Below are positions 34,552 through 42,725 of a stretch of 56,742 nt of DNA, one piece after another; the first letter of the stretch is position 1, and each line of letters starts with the position of its first letter. Source of the DNA: Erysipelatoclostridium sp. AM42-17 (GTDB taxonomy: Bacteria > Bacillota_I > Bacilli_A > Erysipelotrichales > Coprobacillaceae); contig NZ_QUIN01000010.1 in assembly GCF_003480255.1 (NCBI RefSeq), positions 1 through 56,742 on the forward strand, given 5' to 3'. The notes beneath the pieces are model-generated. The model was not told where the DNA came from. It did no database searches and saw nothing but the letters and a program-made list of their open reading frames with translations. The position numbers and the translations under genes were made by a program.

Positions 34552-34587
34552 GGTATGAAAGGTACTGAATTCAGTACCTTTCATACT
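34552..34587. repeat. 34-nt perfect palindrome between glgA and a HAD gene
   Basis: 17-bp exact arms (34553-34569 and 34570-34586) meet at GAATTC, with one extra G-U pair outside. No T tract follows on either strand, so it is not a standard terminator. As RNA it would form a very strong hairpin 5 nt before the next Shine-Dalgarno (AAAGGAG). Confidence 0.85.
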
Positions 34588-34602
34588 ATAAAGGAGATTA
34601 TT

Positions 34603-35382
34603 ATGATAAAAGCTATATTTTTTGATATCGATGGAACGTTGATATCATCCTCACGTCCTTATATAAGTGAAGCAGTCATATCAGGGTTAAATGAATTAAA
34701 AAATAAAGGGATAAAACTTTTTATTGCTTCAGGTAGACATTCTTTAGAATTAGAAGAATTAAAATTAAATAAACAATTTGAATTTGATGGTTATTTGTTA
34801 TTGAATGGTGGTTATTGTACAGTTGGTGACAAAGTTATTTATGAAAATAAAATTAACCAAGATGATATTTGTTTGATGTATGAAAAGATTAAAGAAAAGG
34901 GTTATCCGACTTTATTTATTGAAAAAGATAAAATGTATATTAATCGTGTGGATCAAAGAGTGCGTGATGCTCAAGCTTCCATTTCTACTATGATTCCACC
35001 TATTAGCCAAGAGGTCAATGTTAATCAAATATATCAAGTTGACCCTTTTGTAAATCAACAAGAATTACAAGATATTGTAGATGGAACAAAGCATATTAAA
35101 GTTACAAAGTGGCATGACTATGCCTATGATATTGTTCCTATAGATGGAGGTAAAGGTGCTGCTATCGAGGCTATTATGCATTATTATGGCTTTAAAAAAG
35201 AAGAATTGATGGCTTTTGGTGATGGTCATAATGATATTGAGATGATGGAAAAAGTGGGTTACCCTGTGGTGATGGAAAATGGTGATAAAATACTCAAACA
35301 GTTAGCGACATATATCTGCAAAGATAGTGATCATGATGGTATTATTGATGGATTACGACATTTTGAATTAGTATCAAAATAG
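34603..35382 (+). CDS. Cof-type HAD phosphatase
   Basis: A 259-residue HAD-IIB phosphatase. Motif I is FDIDGTLI (about 6-13), motif II is in FIASGRHS and motif IV is AFGDGHNDIEMM (about 206-217). It has the shorter Cof cap. AAAGGAG precedes the ATG at 34603; an in-frame ATG at 34555 lies inside the palindrome. It follows glgA after the 34-nt palindrome, which could separate or attenuate the two. The substrate is unknown. It is one of four such phosphatases in the window. Confidence 0.9.
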   Translation: MIKAIFFDIDGTLISSSRPYISEAVISGLNELKNKGIKLFIASGRHSLELEELKLNKQFEFDGYLLLNGGYCTVGDKVIYENKINQDDICLMYEKIKEKGYPTLFIEKDKMYINRVDQRVRDAQASISTMIPPISQEVNVNQIYQVDPFVNQQELQDIVDGTKHIKVTKWHDYAYDIVPIDGGKGAAIEAIMHYYGFKKEELMAFGDGHNDIEMMEKVGYPVVMENGDKILKQLATYICKDSDHDGIIDGLRHFELVSK

Positions 35383-35399
35383 TAAGAAGTTACCTGAGG

Positions 35400-35428
35400 T
35401 TGTCAAATGTAATGAAGTTGTGTAAAAT
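35400..35428 (+). promoter_or_regulatory. Promoter of the lipoprotein gene
   Basis: TTGTCA (35400-35405), 17 nt, TAAAAT (35423-35428) with a TG extension. Confidence 0.7.
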
Positions 35429-35445
35429 AGATAAGAGGTGGTTTG

Positions 35446-35988
35446 ATGAAAACGATAGGGCACATTCTTGTTTGTGTAGTTCTTGTTTTTTCATTATTTG
35501 CGTGTGGAAAAAAAGTTGAGAAGGTTTCTGTGGATAAAGAAGGAAATGAATATAAAGTGGATGATGATGTTTCTTTTTATTATCCTAAAGAGTTTAAATT
35601 AGAGATGAATACGACAAACGATGAACAAGACCCAAGCACATTGCGTTTCATTCATCAAGAACAAGTTTTTTATTATACAGTTGAAAGAAGTAATTATGAT
35701 AATGAACCTCAAGATATGAAAGAATTGTATTATGGTGAATTAGAACAAATGAATGCCTCATCTATTAAAGTAAAACAACCGGTTTTAGATAGTGGATTAT
35801 CTTGTTATGAATTTAGTGGACAGTTTAAAGATACAGGAATTAAATTTACAAATTTAGTCTATTTTGAAAATCAGACAACTTATATATATGGTTATCAGGC
35901 AAAAACTGATGTATATAATAAAGAAATAAAGAAGATGCTTATCTTCTTAGAATCATTTTATAAATCTTCAGGTAAATTGAATGATTGA
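35446..35988 (+). CDS. Putative lipoprotein of unknown function
   Basis: A 180-residue secreted lipoprotein. The signal peptide (about 1-18) ends in a lipobox LFACG, so Cys20 or its neighbour is lipidated. The mature part is soluble and acidic, with alternating strands (DDVSFYYPKEFKLEMN; GLSCYEFSGQF). That layout is reminiscent of small PsbP/DUF-type lipoproteins, but no family is claimed. AAGAGGTGG stands before ATG 35446. It has its own promoter, and the next promoter begins on its stop codon. Confidence 0.8.
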   Translation: MKTIGHILVCVVLVFSLFACGKKVEKVSVDKEGNEYKVDDDVSFYYPKEFKLEMNTTNDEQDPSTLRFIHQEQVFYYTVERSNYDNEPQDMKELYYGELEQMNASSIKVKQPVLDSGLSCYEFSGQFKDTGIKFTNLVYFENQTTYIYGYQAKTDVYNKEIKKMLIFLESFYKSSGKLND

Positions 35989-36012
35989 AAAATATCATAA
36001 ATATGTTAGAAT
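35985..36012 (+). promoter_or_regulatory. Promoter of the cysS T-box transcript
   Basis: TTGAAA (35985-35990), 16 nt, TAGAAT (36007-36012). The -35 element overlaps the lipoprotein stop codon. Confidence 0.6.
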
Positions 36013-36039
36013 GTTACATATTATAAATTATAAATAAGA

Positions 36040-36223
36040 ATAGTAAGTCAAGGGAATTTGATAGAGAGAACTTGGTGGTGGAAAGAGTTTAAAGGAAATT
36101 GACTGAATGCACTTATTTGAGTCTTTTGCAAAGAAAGAACGTTGATTGCGTTAAGATCATTTAAAAGCATCCTCTATTTGGTGGATAAACACATTTTGTG
36201 TCCAAATAGTGCATGCTTTTTTT
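36040..36223 (+). ncRNA. T-box riboswitch sensing tRNA-Cys
   Basis: A 5' leader with T-box features. A purine-rich stem I contains GAA-TGC-AC, giving the Cys specifier UGC at 36108-36110. The antiterminator bulge GGTGGA supplies UGGA (36182-36185), complementary to the UCCA end expected for tRNA-Cys. The terminator stem pairs 36174-36181 with 36202-36209 and is extended by GCAT and ATGC, followed by seven T (36217-36223). Uncharged tRNA-Cys should favour antitermination and expression of cysS. The left border is approximate. Confidence 0.88.
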
Positions 36224-36236
36224 AATAGGAGGAGCT

Positions 36237-37574
36237 ATGAAATTATTTAATACACTAACAAACAAAAAAGAAGAATTTAAACCAATTAAAGAAGGGAAGG
36301 TCAGTATTTATGTATGTGGACCTACTGTTTATAATTATGTCCACATTGGTAATACAAGACCTATGATTGTATTTGATTTATTAAGAAGAACGTTTGAATA
36401 CATGGGTTATAAAGTTACTTTTGTTTCTAACTTTACTGATGTTGATGATAAAATCATCAAAGCAGCTAAACAAGAAGGAATTACAGAAAAAGAATTAACA
36501 GATAAATATATTAAGGCCTATGAAGATATTCGTAGAGGATTAAATTTAGAGTTTCCAACTTATGCACCAAGAGTAACAGAAACAATGAGTCAAATTATTG
36601 ATTTTATTAAACGTTTGATAGATTTAGATTATGCATATGTTGTTGATGGAGATGTTTATTTTAGAGTTTCTAAGGATAAAGACTATGGAGAATTATCAGG
36701 TATTAGAATTGAAGATTTAGTTGCTGGTGCGAGTGAAAGAGTTGAAGACAAAGGGGTAAAAGAAGAATCAACAGATTTTGCTTTATGGAAGAAAACAGAC
36801 GAAGGTATTCAATTTGATAGCCCTTGGTCAAAAGGAAGACCAGGATGGCATACGGAATGTGTTGTGATGATTAATGATATTTTTGAAAATGGGGAAATTG
36901 ATATTCATGGTGGCGGACAAGATTTAAAATTCCCTCATCATGAAAATGAAATTGCCCAATCACGTGCATGTAATGGACATCCTATTGCGCATACTTGGAT
37001 GCATAATCAAATGATTAATATTAATAATGAAAAAATGTCTAAATCATTAGGAAATGTCATTTGGGCTAAAGATTTATTGGCGCAACTTGGATGTAATGTT
37101 TATAAATGGTTTATGCTTTCTTCTCATTATCGTAATCCATTAAATATGACTGATGAAATTGTTAATAATGTAAAAAAAGAAGTAGCTAAAGTTGAAAATG
37201 TTATTAAATCTGCATCATTGTATTTACAAGTTGAAGGTGTTAATGATGATATTTATGATAAAGAAAAAGTAGATCATATGGTAGAAGCGTTACAAGATGA
37301 TTTAAATACTTCATTAGCGCTTACAGCTATCTTAAGTCAAGTTAAAGTTTTAAATCAATTAATGAGAACTAAAGATAAAGATAGTCAACTTATTTCTAAA
37401 GAATACCAGACTTTATTAAAAATGACATCCGTTATGGGATTTGTATTTGAACCAAAAAAATTAGATGAAGCTGATTTGAATTTATATAAAGAATGGTTAA
37501 ATGCAAAAGCAGTGAAAGATTTTGAAAAAGCAGATGCCTATCGAGGACAATTAATTGAAAAGGGGATTATTTAA
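36237..37574 (+). CDS. cysS: Cysteinyl-tRNA synthetase
   Basis: A 445-residue class I synthetase. CGPTVYNYVHIGNTRP (about 21-36) combines a zinc cysteine with the HIGH motif. WHTECVVM and FPHHENEIAQS carry further zinc ligands, and KMSKSLGN (about 263-270) is the second catalytic motif. It is slightly shorter than the 465 residues of most relatives. ATG 36237 has AGGAGGAGCT upstream; an in-frame ATG at 36213 falls inside the terminator stem. It is controlled by the T-box. Its stop overlaps mrnC by one base. Confidence 0.98.
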   Translation: MKLFNTLTNKKEEFKPIKEGKVSIYVCGPTVYNYVHIGNTRPMIVFDLLRRTFEYMGYKVTFVSNFTDVDDKIIKAAKQEGITEKELTDKYIKAYEDIRRGLNLEFPTYAPRVTETMSQIIDFIKRLIDLDYAYVVDGDVYFRVSKDKDYGELSGIRIEDLVAGASERVEDKGVKEESTDFALWKKTDEGIQFDSPWSKGRPGWHTECVVMINDIFENGEIDIHGGGQDLKFPHHENEIAQSRACNGHPIAHTWMHNQMININNEKMSKSLGNVIWAKDLLAQLGCNVYKWFMLSSHYRNPLNMTDEIVNNVKKEVAKVENVIKSASLYLQVEGVNDDIYDKEKVDHMVEALQDDLNTSLALTAILSQVKVLNQLMRTKDKDSQLISKEYQTLLKMTSVMGFVFEPKKLDEADLNLYKEWLNAKAVKDFEKADAYRGQLIEKGII

Positions 37575-37993
37575 TGAATCCAGACTTTGTTAATCCGATG
37601 GTTCTTGCTTATTTAGGAGATAGTATTATTGAATTAATGACTAGAGAATATTTGATTAGAGAGAGTGGTTTAGCTAAGCCTCATGAACTCTATCAAGCTG
37701 CTAGAAACTATGTGAGTAGTCAAGGACATGCAGGATTTATCTTTTATTGTTTAGAAAATAATTTACTAAGTGAACAAGAAATCAAAATTTATAAACGAGG
37801 GCGTAACGCTAAAAATAATAAAAATGAGACGAATGAACATCGTCATTCTACAGGCTTAGAAGCATTGTTTGGACATCTTTATTTAAATGATCAAAAAGAT
37901 AGAATGAATGAGTTATTTGATTTGATGAAAGATTACGTTCATCATGAGATAAACATGAAACAAATTCGAGATGAAAGCGAGGAGAAAATATGA
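37574..37993 (+). CDS. mrnC: Mini-ribonuclease III
   Basis: A 139-residue RNase III catalytic domain without a dsRNA-binding domain. It matures 23S rRNA by trimming its double-stranded ends. The catalytic signature VLAYLGDSIIELMTREYLI (about 11-29) and the second acidic helix TGLEALFGHLYL are intact. It starts on the cysS stop (TAATG) and overlaps rlmB by 4 nt, in the order known from Bacillus. Confidence 0.96.
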   Translation: MNPDFVNPMVLAYLGDSIIELMTREYLIRESGLAKPHELYQAARNYVSSQGHAGFIFYCLENNLLSEQEIKIYKRGRNAKNNKNETNEHRHSTGLEALFGHLYLNDQKDRMNELFDLMKDYVHHEINMKQIRDESEEKI

Positions 37994-38712
37994 AACAATA
38001 TATATATGGAAAAAATACAGTGATGGAAGCATTAAAGGGTTCTAATGTATATACTGTTTATATGCAAAATAACAATAAAGATAAAAAGGTAATAGATTTT
38101 TGTCGTAAAAGAAAGATTCCTCTTGAATTTGTAGATAAGACTTATTTTGATAAACATATAGGTAAAGTTGTTCACCAAGGGATTATGGCTAGTGTAGAAA
38201 GCTATCGTTACTATACGATTGATGAAATTTTAGATGCTATTCCAGAAGGAAAGATGCCATTATTATTGATGCTTGATGGACTAGAAGATCCTCATAATTT
38301 AGGAGCTATATTAAGAACATGTGATGCTGTTGGTGTTGATGGAGTCATTATTGGAAAAAATAGAAGTGTGAGTTTAAATGGAACAGTAGCTAAGGTATCA
38401 ACAGGTGCCATCGATCATGTTAAGGTAGCTCAAGTAACAAATTTAACAAGAACATTAGAAGATTTAAAAACAAAATCATTCTGGGTTGTTGGTTGTGATT
38501 TGCATAATAGTCAAGATTATCGACAAATTGATTATAATATGCCAACTGTCATTGTTATTGGTTCTGAAGGAGCAGGTATATCTCGCTTAGTGAAAAAAAG
38601 TTGTGATATGGATGTTATTCTACCAATGGTAGGACATGTAACTTCGCTTAATGCTTCAGTAGCCACAGCGGTTATTTTGTATCAAGTATATAATTCACGT
38701 AATCCTTTATAA
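37990..38712 (+). CDS. rlmB: 23S rRNA (guanosine-2'-O)-methyltransferase RlmB
   Basis: A 240-residue SPOUT-fold enzyme. The N-terminal substrate-binding domain (about 1-75) starts YGKNTVMEAL. The SPOUT motifs are LDGLEDPHNLGAILRT, VIGSEGAGISRLVKKSCD and PMVGHVTSLNASVATA. It uses S-adenosylmethionine to methylate the ribosomal G2251 equivalent. GAGGAGAAAAT precedes the ATG within the end of mrnC. Confidence 0.95.
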   Translation: MKQYIYGKNTVMEALKGSNVYTVYMQNNNKDKKVIDFCRKRKIPLEFVDKTYFDKHIGKVVHQGIMASVESYRYYTIDEILDAIPEGKMPLLLMLDGLEDPHNLGAILRTCDAVGVDGVIIGKNRSVSLNGTVAKVSTGAIDHVKVAQVTNLTRTLEDLKTKSFWVVGCDLHNSQDYRQIDYNMPTVIVIGSEGAGISRLVKKSCDMDVILPMVGHVTSLNASVATAVILYQVYNSRNPL

Positions 38713-38731
38713 TCTTAAAGGAGGAATTATA

Positions 38732-39322
38732 TTGGGTGAGTATAACGAGGAAGAAATGTTGTACTTAAGCCGTCTAGGAAGTCAAAGTGCAAATGACTTA
38801 TTCCATGATGAGTATTATAAGAAGATTAAATATTTAATTCAATTTACTTATTATTATTCATCTAATCAGTCCGAATGGATTCAAGAAGTAATGATGTCTT
38901 TAGATAAGGCGTGTTTAAATTTTAGAGATGATCGCCAAACATTAATGAAAACTTATTTTCAAATGATTATTAAAGATTCGGTAAAATCTTTATATTACTA
39001 TGATAGAAAAGAGCGTTGTGTTTTATCGAGAACGTTATCTTTAAATCAAAGTTATCATGATAGTGATTGTTGCTTTGGAGAAGTTGTGGGTGATCAAAGT
39101 GATTACTATCAGCCAGCAAGACAACTTTTATTAAAAGATCAAATGACACAATACAATCGAACTATTGATCCAAGGTTGTCGCAGTTAGAAAAAGAAGTTT
39201 ACCAATATCTCATGGTTGGTTATAATCATCAAGATATTTCTCTTTTATTAGACATTAATGTAAGAGCTTCTTATAATGCATGTTATCGTTTAAGAAGAAA
39301 AATAAAGAGAATACAAAGATAA
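38732..39322 (+). CDS. sigH: Divergent SigH-like sigma factor
   Basis: A 196-residue sigma-70-type protein in the conserved sigH slot between rlmB and rpmG-secE-nusG. Region 2 is degenerate but traceable (SEWIQEVMMSLDKACLNF, about 48-65, against DVVQEGMIGLYKAIRDF in SigH). LSLNQSYHDSD matches the SigH linker, and region 4 has LSQLEKEVYQYLMVGYNHQDIS then RLRRKIKRIQ. SigH starts the sporulation cascade in Bacillus. The start is TTG 38732, 8 nt after AAAGGAGG. It is unusually diverged, especially in region 2, so promoter preference may differ. Confidence 0.7.
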   Translation: MGEYNEEEMLYLSRLGSQSANDLFHDEYYKKIKYLIQFTYYYSSNQSEWIQEVMMSLDKACLNFRDDRQTLMKTYFQMIIKDSVKSLYYYDRKERCVLSRTLSLNQSYHDSDCCFGEVVGDQSDYYQPARQLLLKDQMTQYNRTIDPRLSQLEKEVYQYLMVGYNHQDISLLLDINVRASYNACYRLRRKIKRIQR

Positions 39323-39343
39323 AGAGTTTATCTTTGTATTTTT
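39310..39343 (+). terminator. Terminator after sigH-like gene
   Basis: AATACAAAGATAAA/TTTATCTTTGTATT 14-bp stem with a GAG loop and five T. It contains the stop codon. Confidence 0.9.
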
Positions 39344-39358
39344 CGTTTTGAATTAGAA

Positions 39359-39387
39359 TTGACTATCTCATTCTTTTGTGCTAGATT
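39359..39387 (+). promoter_or_regulatory. Promoter of rpmG-secE-nusG
   Basis: TTGACT (39359-39364), 17 nt, TAGATT (39382-39387), with TG two bases before the -10 element. Confidence 0.65.
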
Positions 39388-39414
39388 ATAGTGGTATAGA
39401 AATGAGTTGATATA

Positions 39415-39564
39415 ATGAAACAAAAAGTGATTTTGGTTTGTAGTGAATGTTTATCACGCAACTACACTGTATCAAAAAATAAACGTGTAAATGTAGAAAG
39501 ATTAGAATTAAATAAGTATTGTAAAAGATGTGGAAAGCACACATTACATAAAGAAACGAAATAG
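39415..39564 (+). CDS. rpmG: Ribosomal protein L33
   Basis: A 49-residue zinc-ribbon form of bL33 with C9-x2-C12 (VCSEC) and C36-x2-C39 (YCKRCGKH). YTVSKNKR and the LNKYC core are typical. The four cysteines mark the zinc-dependent (C+) version, which is often replaced by a C-minus paralogue under zinc starvation. Only a weak GAGTTGATAT precedes the ATG. It is followed by secE after 9 nt, the standard rpmG-secE-nusG order. Confidence 0.95.
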   Translation: MKQKVILVCSECLSRNYTVSKNKRVNVERLELNKYCKRCGKHTLHKETK

Positions 39565-39573
39565 GAGGATATC

Positions 39574-39813
39574 ATGTTTAAAAAAACAGATTCTAAAGAA
39601 ATGGAAATCCATGAGACATCTGATTTTAAATTAAAAGATTGGTGTCAATTAAAAGGAATTAGAGCTGAAATTAAAAATGTGAGTTGGTTAAGCAAGAAAG
39701 AACTTGCGAAAAACTCAGCAGTCGTTTTATTATTTACGTTTGTAATGGGGTTATTCTTCTTTGGTGGAGATGCCGTTATTGCATTTATTTTAAAAGCATT
39801 GGGGATGAATTAA
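39574..39813 (+). CDS. secE: Preprotein translocase subunit SecE
   Basis: A 79-residue single-pass SecE. A charged amphipathic N-terminal part is followed by the conserved EIKNVSWLSKKELAKNS segment (about 32-48) and one membrane helix (about 50-75). SecE clamps SecY in the translocon. AGGAGGATATC precedes the ATG, and nusG starts one base after its stop. The N-terminal 25 residues are more acidic and longer than in minimal SecE proteins. Confidence 0.94.
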   Translation: MFKKTDSKEMEIHETSDFKLKDWCQLKGIRAEIKNVSWLSKKELAKNSAVVLLFTFVMGLFFFGGDAVIAFILKALGMN

Positions 39814-39814
39814 G

Positions 39815-40372
39815 ATGGCAGGAATGAATGATGAAGGAAGACAATGGTATGTAGTTAATACATATTCAGGTCATGAAAATAAAGTAAAAGAAAACTTAGA
39901 AAAACGTGTTGAATCAATGGGATTACAAGATTGTTTATTTAATATTGTTATTCCTGAACATGTTGAAACAATTATTAAAGATGGTAAAAAAATTAATAAA
40001 ACAACAAATATGTTTCCAGGTTATGTCTTAGTTGAAATGATTATGACAGATGAAGCATGGTATGTTGTACGTAATACATCTGGGGTTACTGGATTTATTG
40101 GTTCATCTGGTGGTGGAGCAAAACCATTCCCACTTCAAAAACATGAATTAGATCCTATTTTAAAGAAAATGGGAATTAATACTCAATCTGTTGAAATTGA
40201 TTATGGTGTTGGCGATGAAGTTAATGTTATTTCAGGATCATTTGCTGGTAAAAGCGGACGTGTTGAATCAATTGATATGGAAAAAGAAACAGCTAAAATA
40301 CTTATTGATTTCTTAGGTAATTTAACACCTATGGAAATTGATTTAGTTCAATTAGAAAAAGCAGAATTATAA
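39815..40372 (+). CDS. nusG: Transcription termination/antitermination factor NusG
   Basis: A 185-residue NusG. The NGN domain is RQWYVVNTYSGHENKVKENL, with TTNMFPGYVLVEM and the VRNTSGVTGFIG loop. A C-terminal KOW domain follows (VGDEVNVISGSFAGKSGRVESI, about 128-149). It binds RNA polymerase and links transcription with Rho or the ribosome. It is followed by a terminator and a HAD gene, not by the rplKA operon found in Bacillus. Confidence 0.98.
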   Translation: MAGMNDEGRQWYVVNTYSGHENKVKENLEKRVESMGLQDCLFNIVIPEHVETIIKDGKKINKTTNMFPGYVLVEMIMTDEAWYVVRNTSGVTGFIGSSGGGAKPFPLQKHELDPILKKMGINTQSVEIDYGVGDEVNVISGSFAGKSGRVESIDMEKETAKILIDFLGNLTPMEIDLVQLEKAEL

Positions 40373-40374
40373 TA

Positions 40375-40400
40375 AGACAAATGTTTTACATTTGTCTTTT
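40375..40400 (+). terminator. Terminator of rpmG-secE-nusG
   Basis: AGACAAATG/CATTTGTCT 9-bp stem with a TTTTA loop and four T. Confidence 0.8.
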
Positions 40401-40416
40401 ATCTTTAGGAGGATAT

Positions 40417-41208
40417 ATGAGTAAATTATTGTTCTTTGATATAGATGGGACACTCATTGATTGTAATCAAGGGATTTATGGGATATCAAAAGTCAATCAA
40501 CAGTCTTTAGATACTTTAAAACAAAATGGGCATGATGTTTTCTTGGCAACAGGACGTTGTAAATGTTTTATTACTGATGAAGTAATGAGTTATCCTTTTA
40601 GTGGCTATGTTACTTGTAATGGAGGATATGTAGAATATCAAAATAAGCCAGTATATAAAGCCGTTGTACCTAGTGAAGCGATTAAAGAAACGATGAAGTT
40701 ATGTGATGAATATGATATGAATTTTTATTTTGAAGCTAATGATTATATTTATATTCGTGATCGTGAAAATATTCATCATCAAGAGTTTGCCCAAAGATGG
40801 GGTATGAAAGATGAAACTTTAGTTGATGAGTTTAATCCGGATGAAGTTGAAACCTATATTGGAATGATTGTAGTCAATAGTAAAGATGATATTCCTGTCA
40901 TGGTTGAAAGATTATCACCTTACTTTGATGTGCAAAGACATCAAAATGATTTTTCATTTGATTTAACATTAAAAGGGGTTTCTAAAGCAGTAGGTATTCA
41001 AGAACTTGTAAAAAGAATTAATCGTGATATGCAAGATACAATTGCTTTTGGTGATGGACGTAATGATATTGAAATGTTAGAAACTGTTAATTGTGGTGTG
41101 GCTATGGGTAATGCTGTTGAAGAAGCTAAAGCAGTTGCTGATGAAATTTGTGGACGTATTGAACAAAATGGTATTACATCTTGGTTAAAAGAAAAAGAAT
41201 TAATCTAG
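40417..41208 (+). CDS. Cof-type HAD phosphatase
   Basis: A 263-residue HAD-IIB phosphatase. Motif I is FFDIDGTLIDCN (about 6-17), motif II is FLATGRCKCF and motif IV is AFGDGRNDIEML (about 211-222). TTAGGAGGATAT precedes the ATG at 40417. It is closer in motif spacing to the copy at 34603 than to the tandem pair at 26401-28055. It is flanked by terminators on both sides, so it is monocistronic. The substrate is unknown. Confidence 0.9.
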   Translation: MSKLLFFDIDGTLIDCNQGIYGISKVNQQSLDTLKQNGHDVFLATGRCKCFITDEVMSYPFSGYVTCNGGYVEYQNKPVYKAVVPSEAIKETMKLCDEYDMNFYFEANDYIYIRDRENIHHQEFAQRWGMKDETLVDEFNPDEVETYIGMIVVNSKDDIPVMVERLSPYFDVQRHQNDFSFDLTLKGVSKAVGIQELVKRINRDMQDTIAFGDGRNDIEMLETVNCGVAMGNAVEEAKAVADEICGRIEQNGITSWLKEKELI

Positions 41209-41232
41209 TTATATTCTAGATTAATTCTTTTT
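41195..41232 (+). terminator. Terminator overlapping the HAD stop
   Basis: A 14-bp stem (41195-41208 with 41216-41229) with a 7-nt loop and T-rich end. TATAAT at 41235-41240, directly after it, is the likely -10 element of the next gene. Confidence 0.9.
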
Positions 41233-41271
41233 GTTATAATGATAATAAAGTAAATGATATAGGAGGGTATT

Positions 41272-42192
41272 ATGATTTATACAATTACCTTTAATCCATC
41301 ATTGGATTATATTATGAGAGTTAAAGAATTTGAAGAAGGGGAAACAAATCGTTCTTATCAAGAAGAAATGTATCCTGGAGGAAAGGGATTTAATGTATCT
41401 ACAATTTTAAGTCGTTTATCTTTGCCCACAACAGCTTTAGGATTTATTGCAGGATTTACAGGTAAAGAGATAGAAAGTCAATTAAAGCAAAGAGGTTTTC
41501 AATGTGATTTATGTCAGTTAGATCAAGGTATATCAAGAATTAATGTTAAAATGAAATCACAAAAAGAAACAGAAATTAATGGTAGTGGTCCTGCAATACC
41601 ACAAGATAAATTAGCAGAATTATATCAAAAATTAGCTCAATTAAAACCAGGCGATAGCCTTGTTTTAGCAGGAAGTATTCCTTCATCTTTACCAAATACT
41701 ATTTACGAAGATATTATGAAAAAATTTGAAGGACAAGATATTCGTATTGTAGTAGATGCGACGAATGATTTATTAAAAAAGGTATTACCTTACCATCCAT
41801 TTTTAATCAAACCTAATCATCGTGAATTAGAAGAATTATTTGATACGCAAATTGATAGTGAAGAATCATTAGTTTATTATGCTAAACAATTACAACAACA
41901 AGGTGCTATGAATGTTTTAGTTTCCTTAGGAAAAGATGGCGCTTTATTAGTGAGTGAAGATCAACATGTTTATTACTGTGCTGGGGCTAAAGGAAAACTC
42001 CTTAATAGTGTAGGTAGTGGTGATAGTATGGTAGCTGGTTTCTTGGCTGGATATTTAAAACATCATGATTATAGTGAAGCTTTAAAATTAGGAAGTGCTT
42101 GTGGAGGCGCAACAGCTTTTAGTGAAGATTTAGCACAAGCTGATTTAATTAACGAAGTTTACCAACAATTACAAGTAAAAAAACATAGCTAA
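41272..42192 (+). CDS. fruK: 1-phosphofructokinase (PfkB family)
   Basis: A 306-residue sugar kinase phosphorylating fructose-1-phosphate, or a related hexose phosphate such as tagatose-6-phosphate. FNPSLDYIMRVKEFEEGE, the PGGKGFNVSTILSRLS motif (about 37-52), LAGSIPSSLP and the catalytic GSGDSMVAGFLAGYL (about 246-260) define the FruK/LacC subgroup. No phosphotransferase genes or fruR are adjacent, so the sugar is not certain. AGGAGGGTATT precedes the ATG. Confidence 0.9.
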   Translation: MIYTITFNPSLDYIMRVKEFEEGETNRSYQEEMYPGGKGFNVSTILSRLSLPTTALGFIAGFTGKEIESQLKQRGFQCDLCQLDQGISRINVKMKSQKETEINGSGPAIPQDKLAELYQKLAQLKPGDSLVLAGSIPSSLPNTIYEDIMKKFEGQDIRIVVDATNDLLKKVLPYHPFLIKPNHRELEELFDTQIDSEESLVYYAKQLQQQGAMNVLVSLGKDGALLVSEDQHVYYCAGAKGKLLNSVGSGDSMVAGFLAGYLKHHDYSEALKLGSACGGATAFSEDLAQADLINEVYQQLQVKKHS

Positions 42193-42202
42193 GCTATGTT
42201 TT
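42180..42202 (+). terminator. First terminator hairpin of fruK
   Basis: AAAACATAGCT/AGCTATGTTTT 11-bp arms, including the fruK stop and the stop of the convergent ogt gene. Confidence 0.7.
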
Positions 42203-42701
42203 CAAGATGAACTCCTTCTAATTGAAGGAGTTTTATTTTTTTGTCAATGCCACCAGCATATCCAGTTAGGCTGCCGTTAGAACCAATAACACGATGACAA
42301 GGAATAATAATAGAAATAGGATTATGACCTACGGCTTGACCAACAGGTTGACCACCTAACTTTTTTCCTGTTTTTTGATTAATCATATCAGCAATCATTC
42401 CATATGTTAAGGTGGTACCATAAGGAATATGACAAAGAATGTGCCAAACTTCTTTTTGAAAGGGTGTTCCTATAGGGTCTAGAGGAAGTTCTTTTATAGA
42501 AGGTTTTTCTTGATTGAAATAACGATCTAACCAATTTATAGTTTGGTTTAAAATGGAATTGGGCATATCTTTGATTTCGCTATTATTTATTTTTGCTTGT
42601 TCATATTTTTGATTTTTAAACCACGCCCCTTTTAAGGATGCTTCATCACTGATCAGGATCATTGTTCCTAAAGGAGATGGATATAAAGTACGATATAACA
42701 T
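42189..42701 (-). CDS. ogt: Methylated-DNA--protein-cysteine methyltransferase
   Basis: A 170-residue suicide repair enzyme removing methyl groups from O6-methylguanine. The active-site motif IIIPCHRVIGSNGSLTGYAGG (cysteine near 139), the FQKEVWHILCHIPYGTTLTYG helix and the arginine-finger loop are intact. GAAGGTGAAATC precedes the ATG. Its last codons run through both hairpins that terminate fruK on the opposite strand, so the 3' end of ogt is coding and structural at once. Confidence 0.95.
   Translation of the reverse strand: MLYRTLYPSPLGTMILISDEASLKGAWFKNQKYEQAKINNSEIKDMPNSILNQTINWLDRYFNQEKPSIKELPLDPIGTPFQKEVWHILCHIPYGTTLTYGMIADMINQKTGKKLGGQPVGQAVGHNPISIIIPCHRVIGSNGSLTGYAGGIDKKIKLLQLEGVHLENIA
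42210..42240 (+). terminator. Second terminator hairpin of fruK, inside ogt
   Basis: AACTCCTTC/GAAGGAGTT 9-bp stem with a TAATT loop, then a long T-rich tail. On the opposite strand these bases encode the C-terminal LLQLEG-x-H region of Ogt. Confidence 0.75.
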
Positions 42702-42725
42702 GATTTCACCTTCTTGTATATATTC

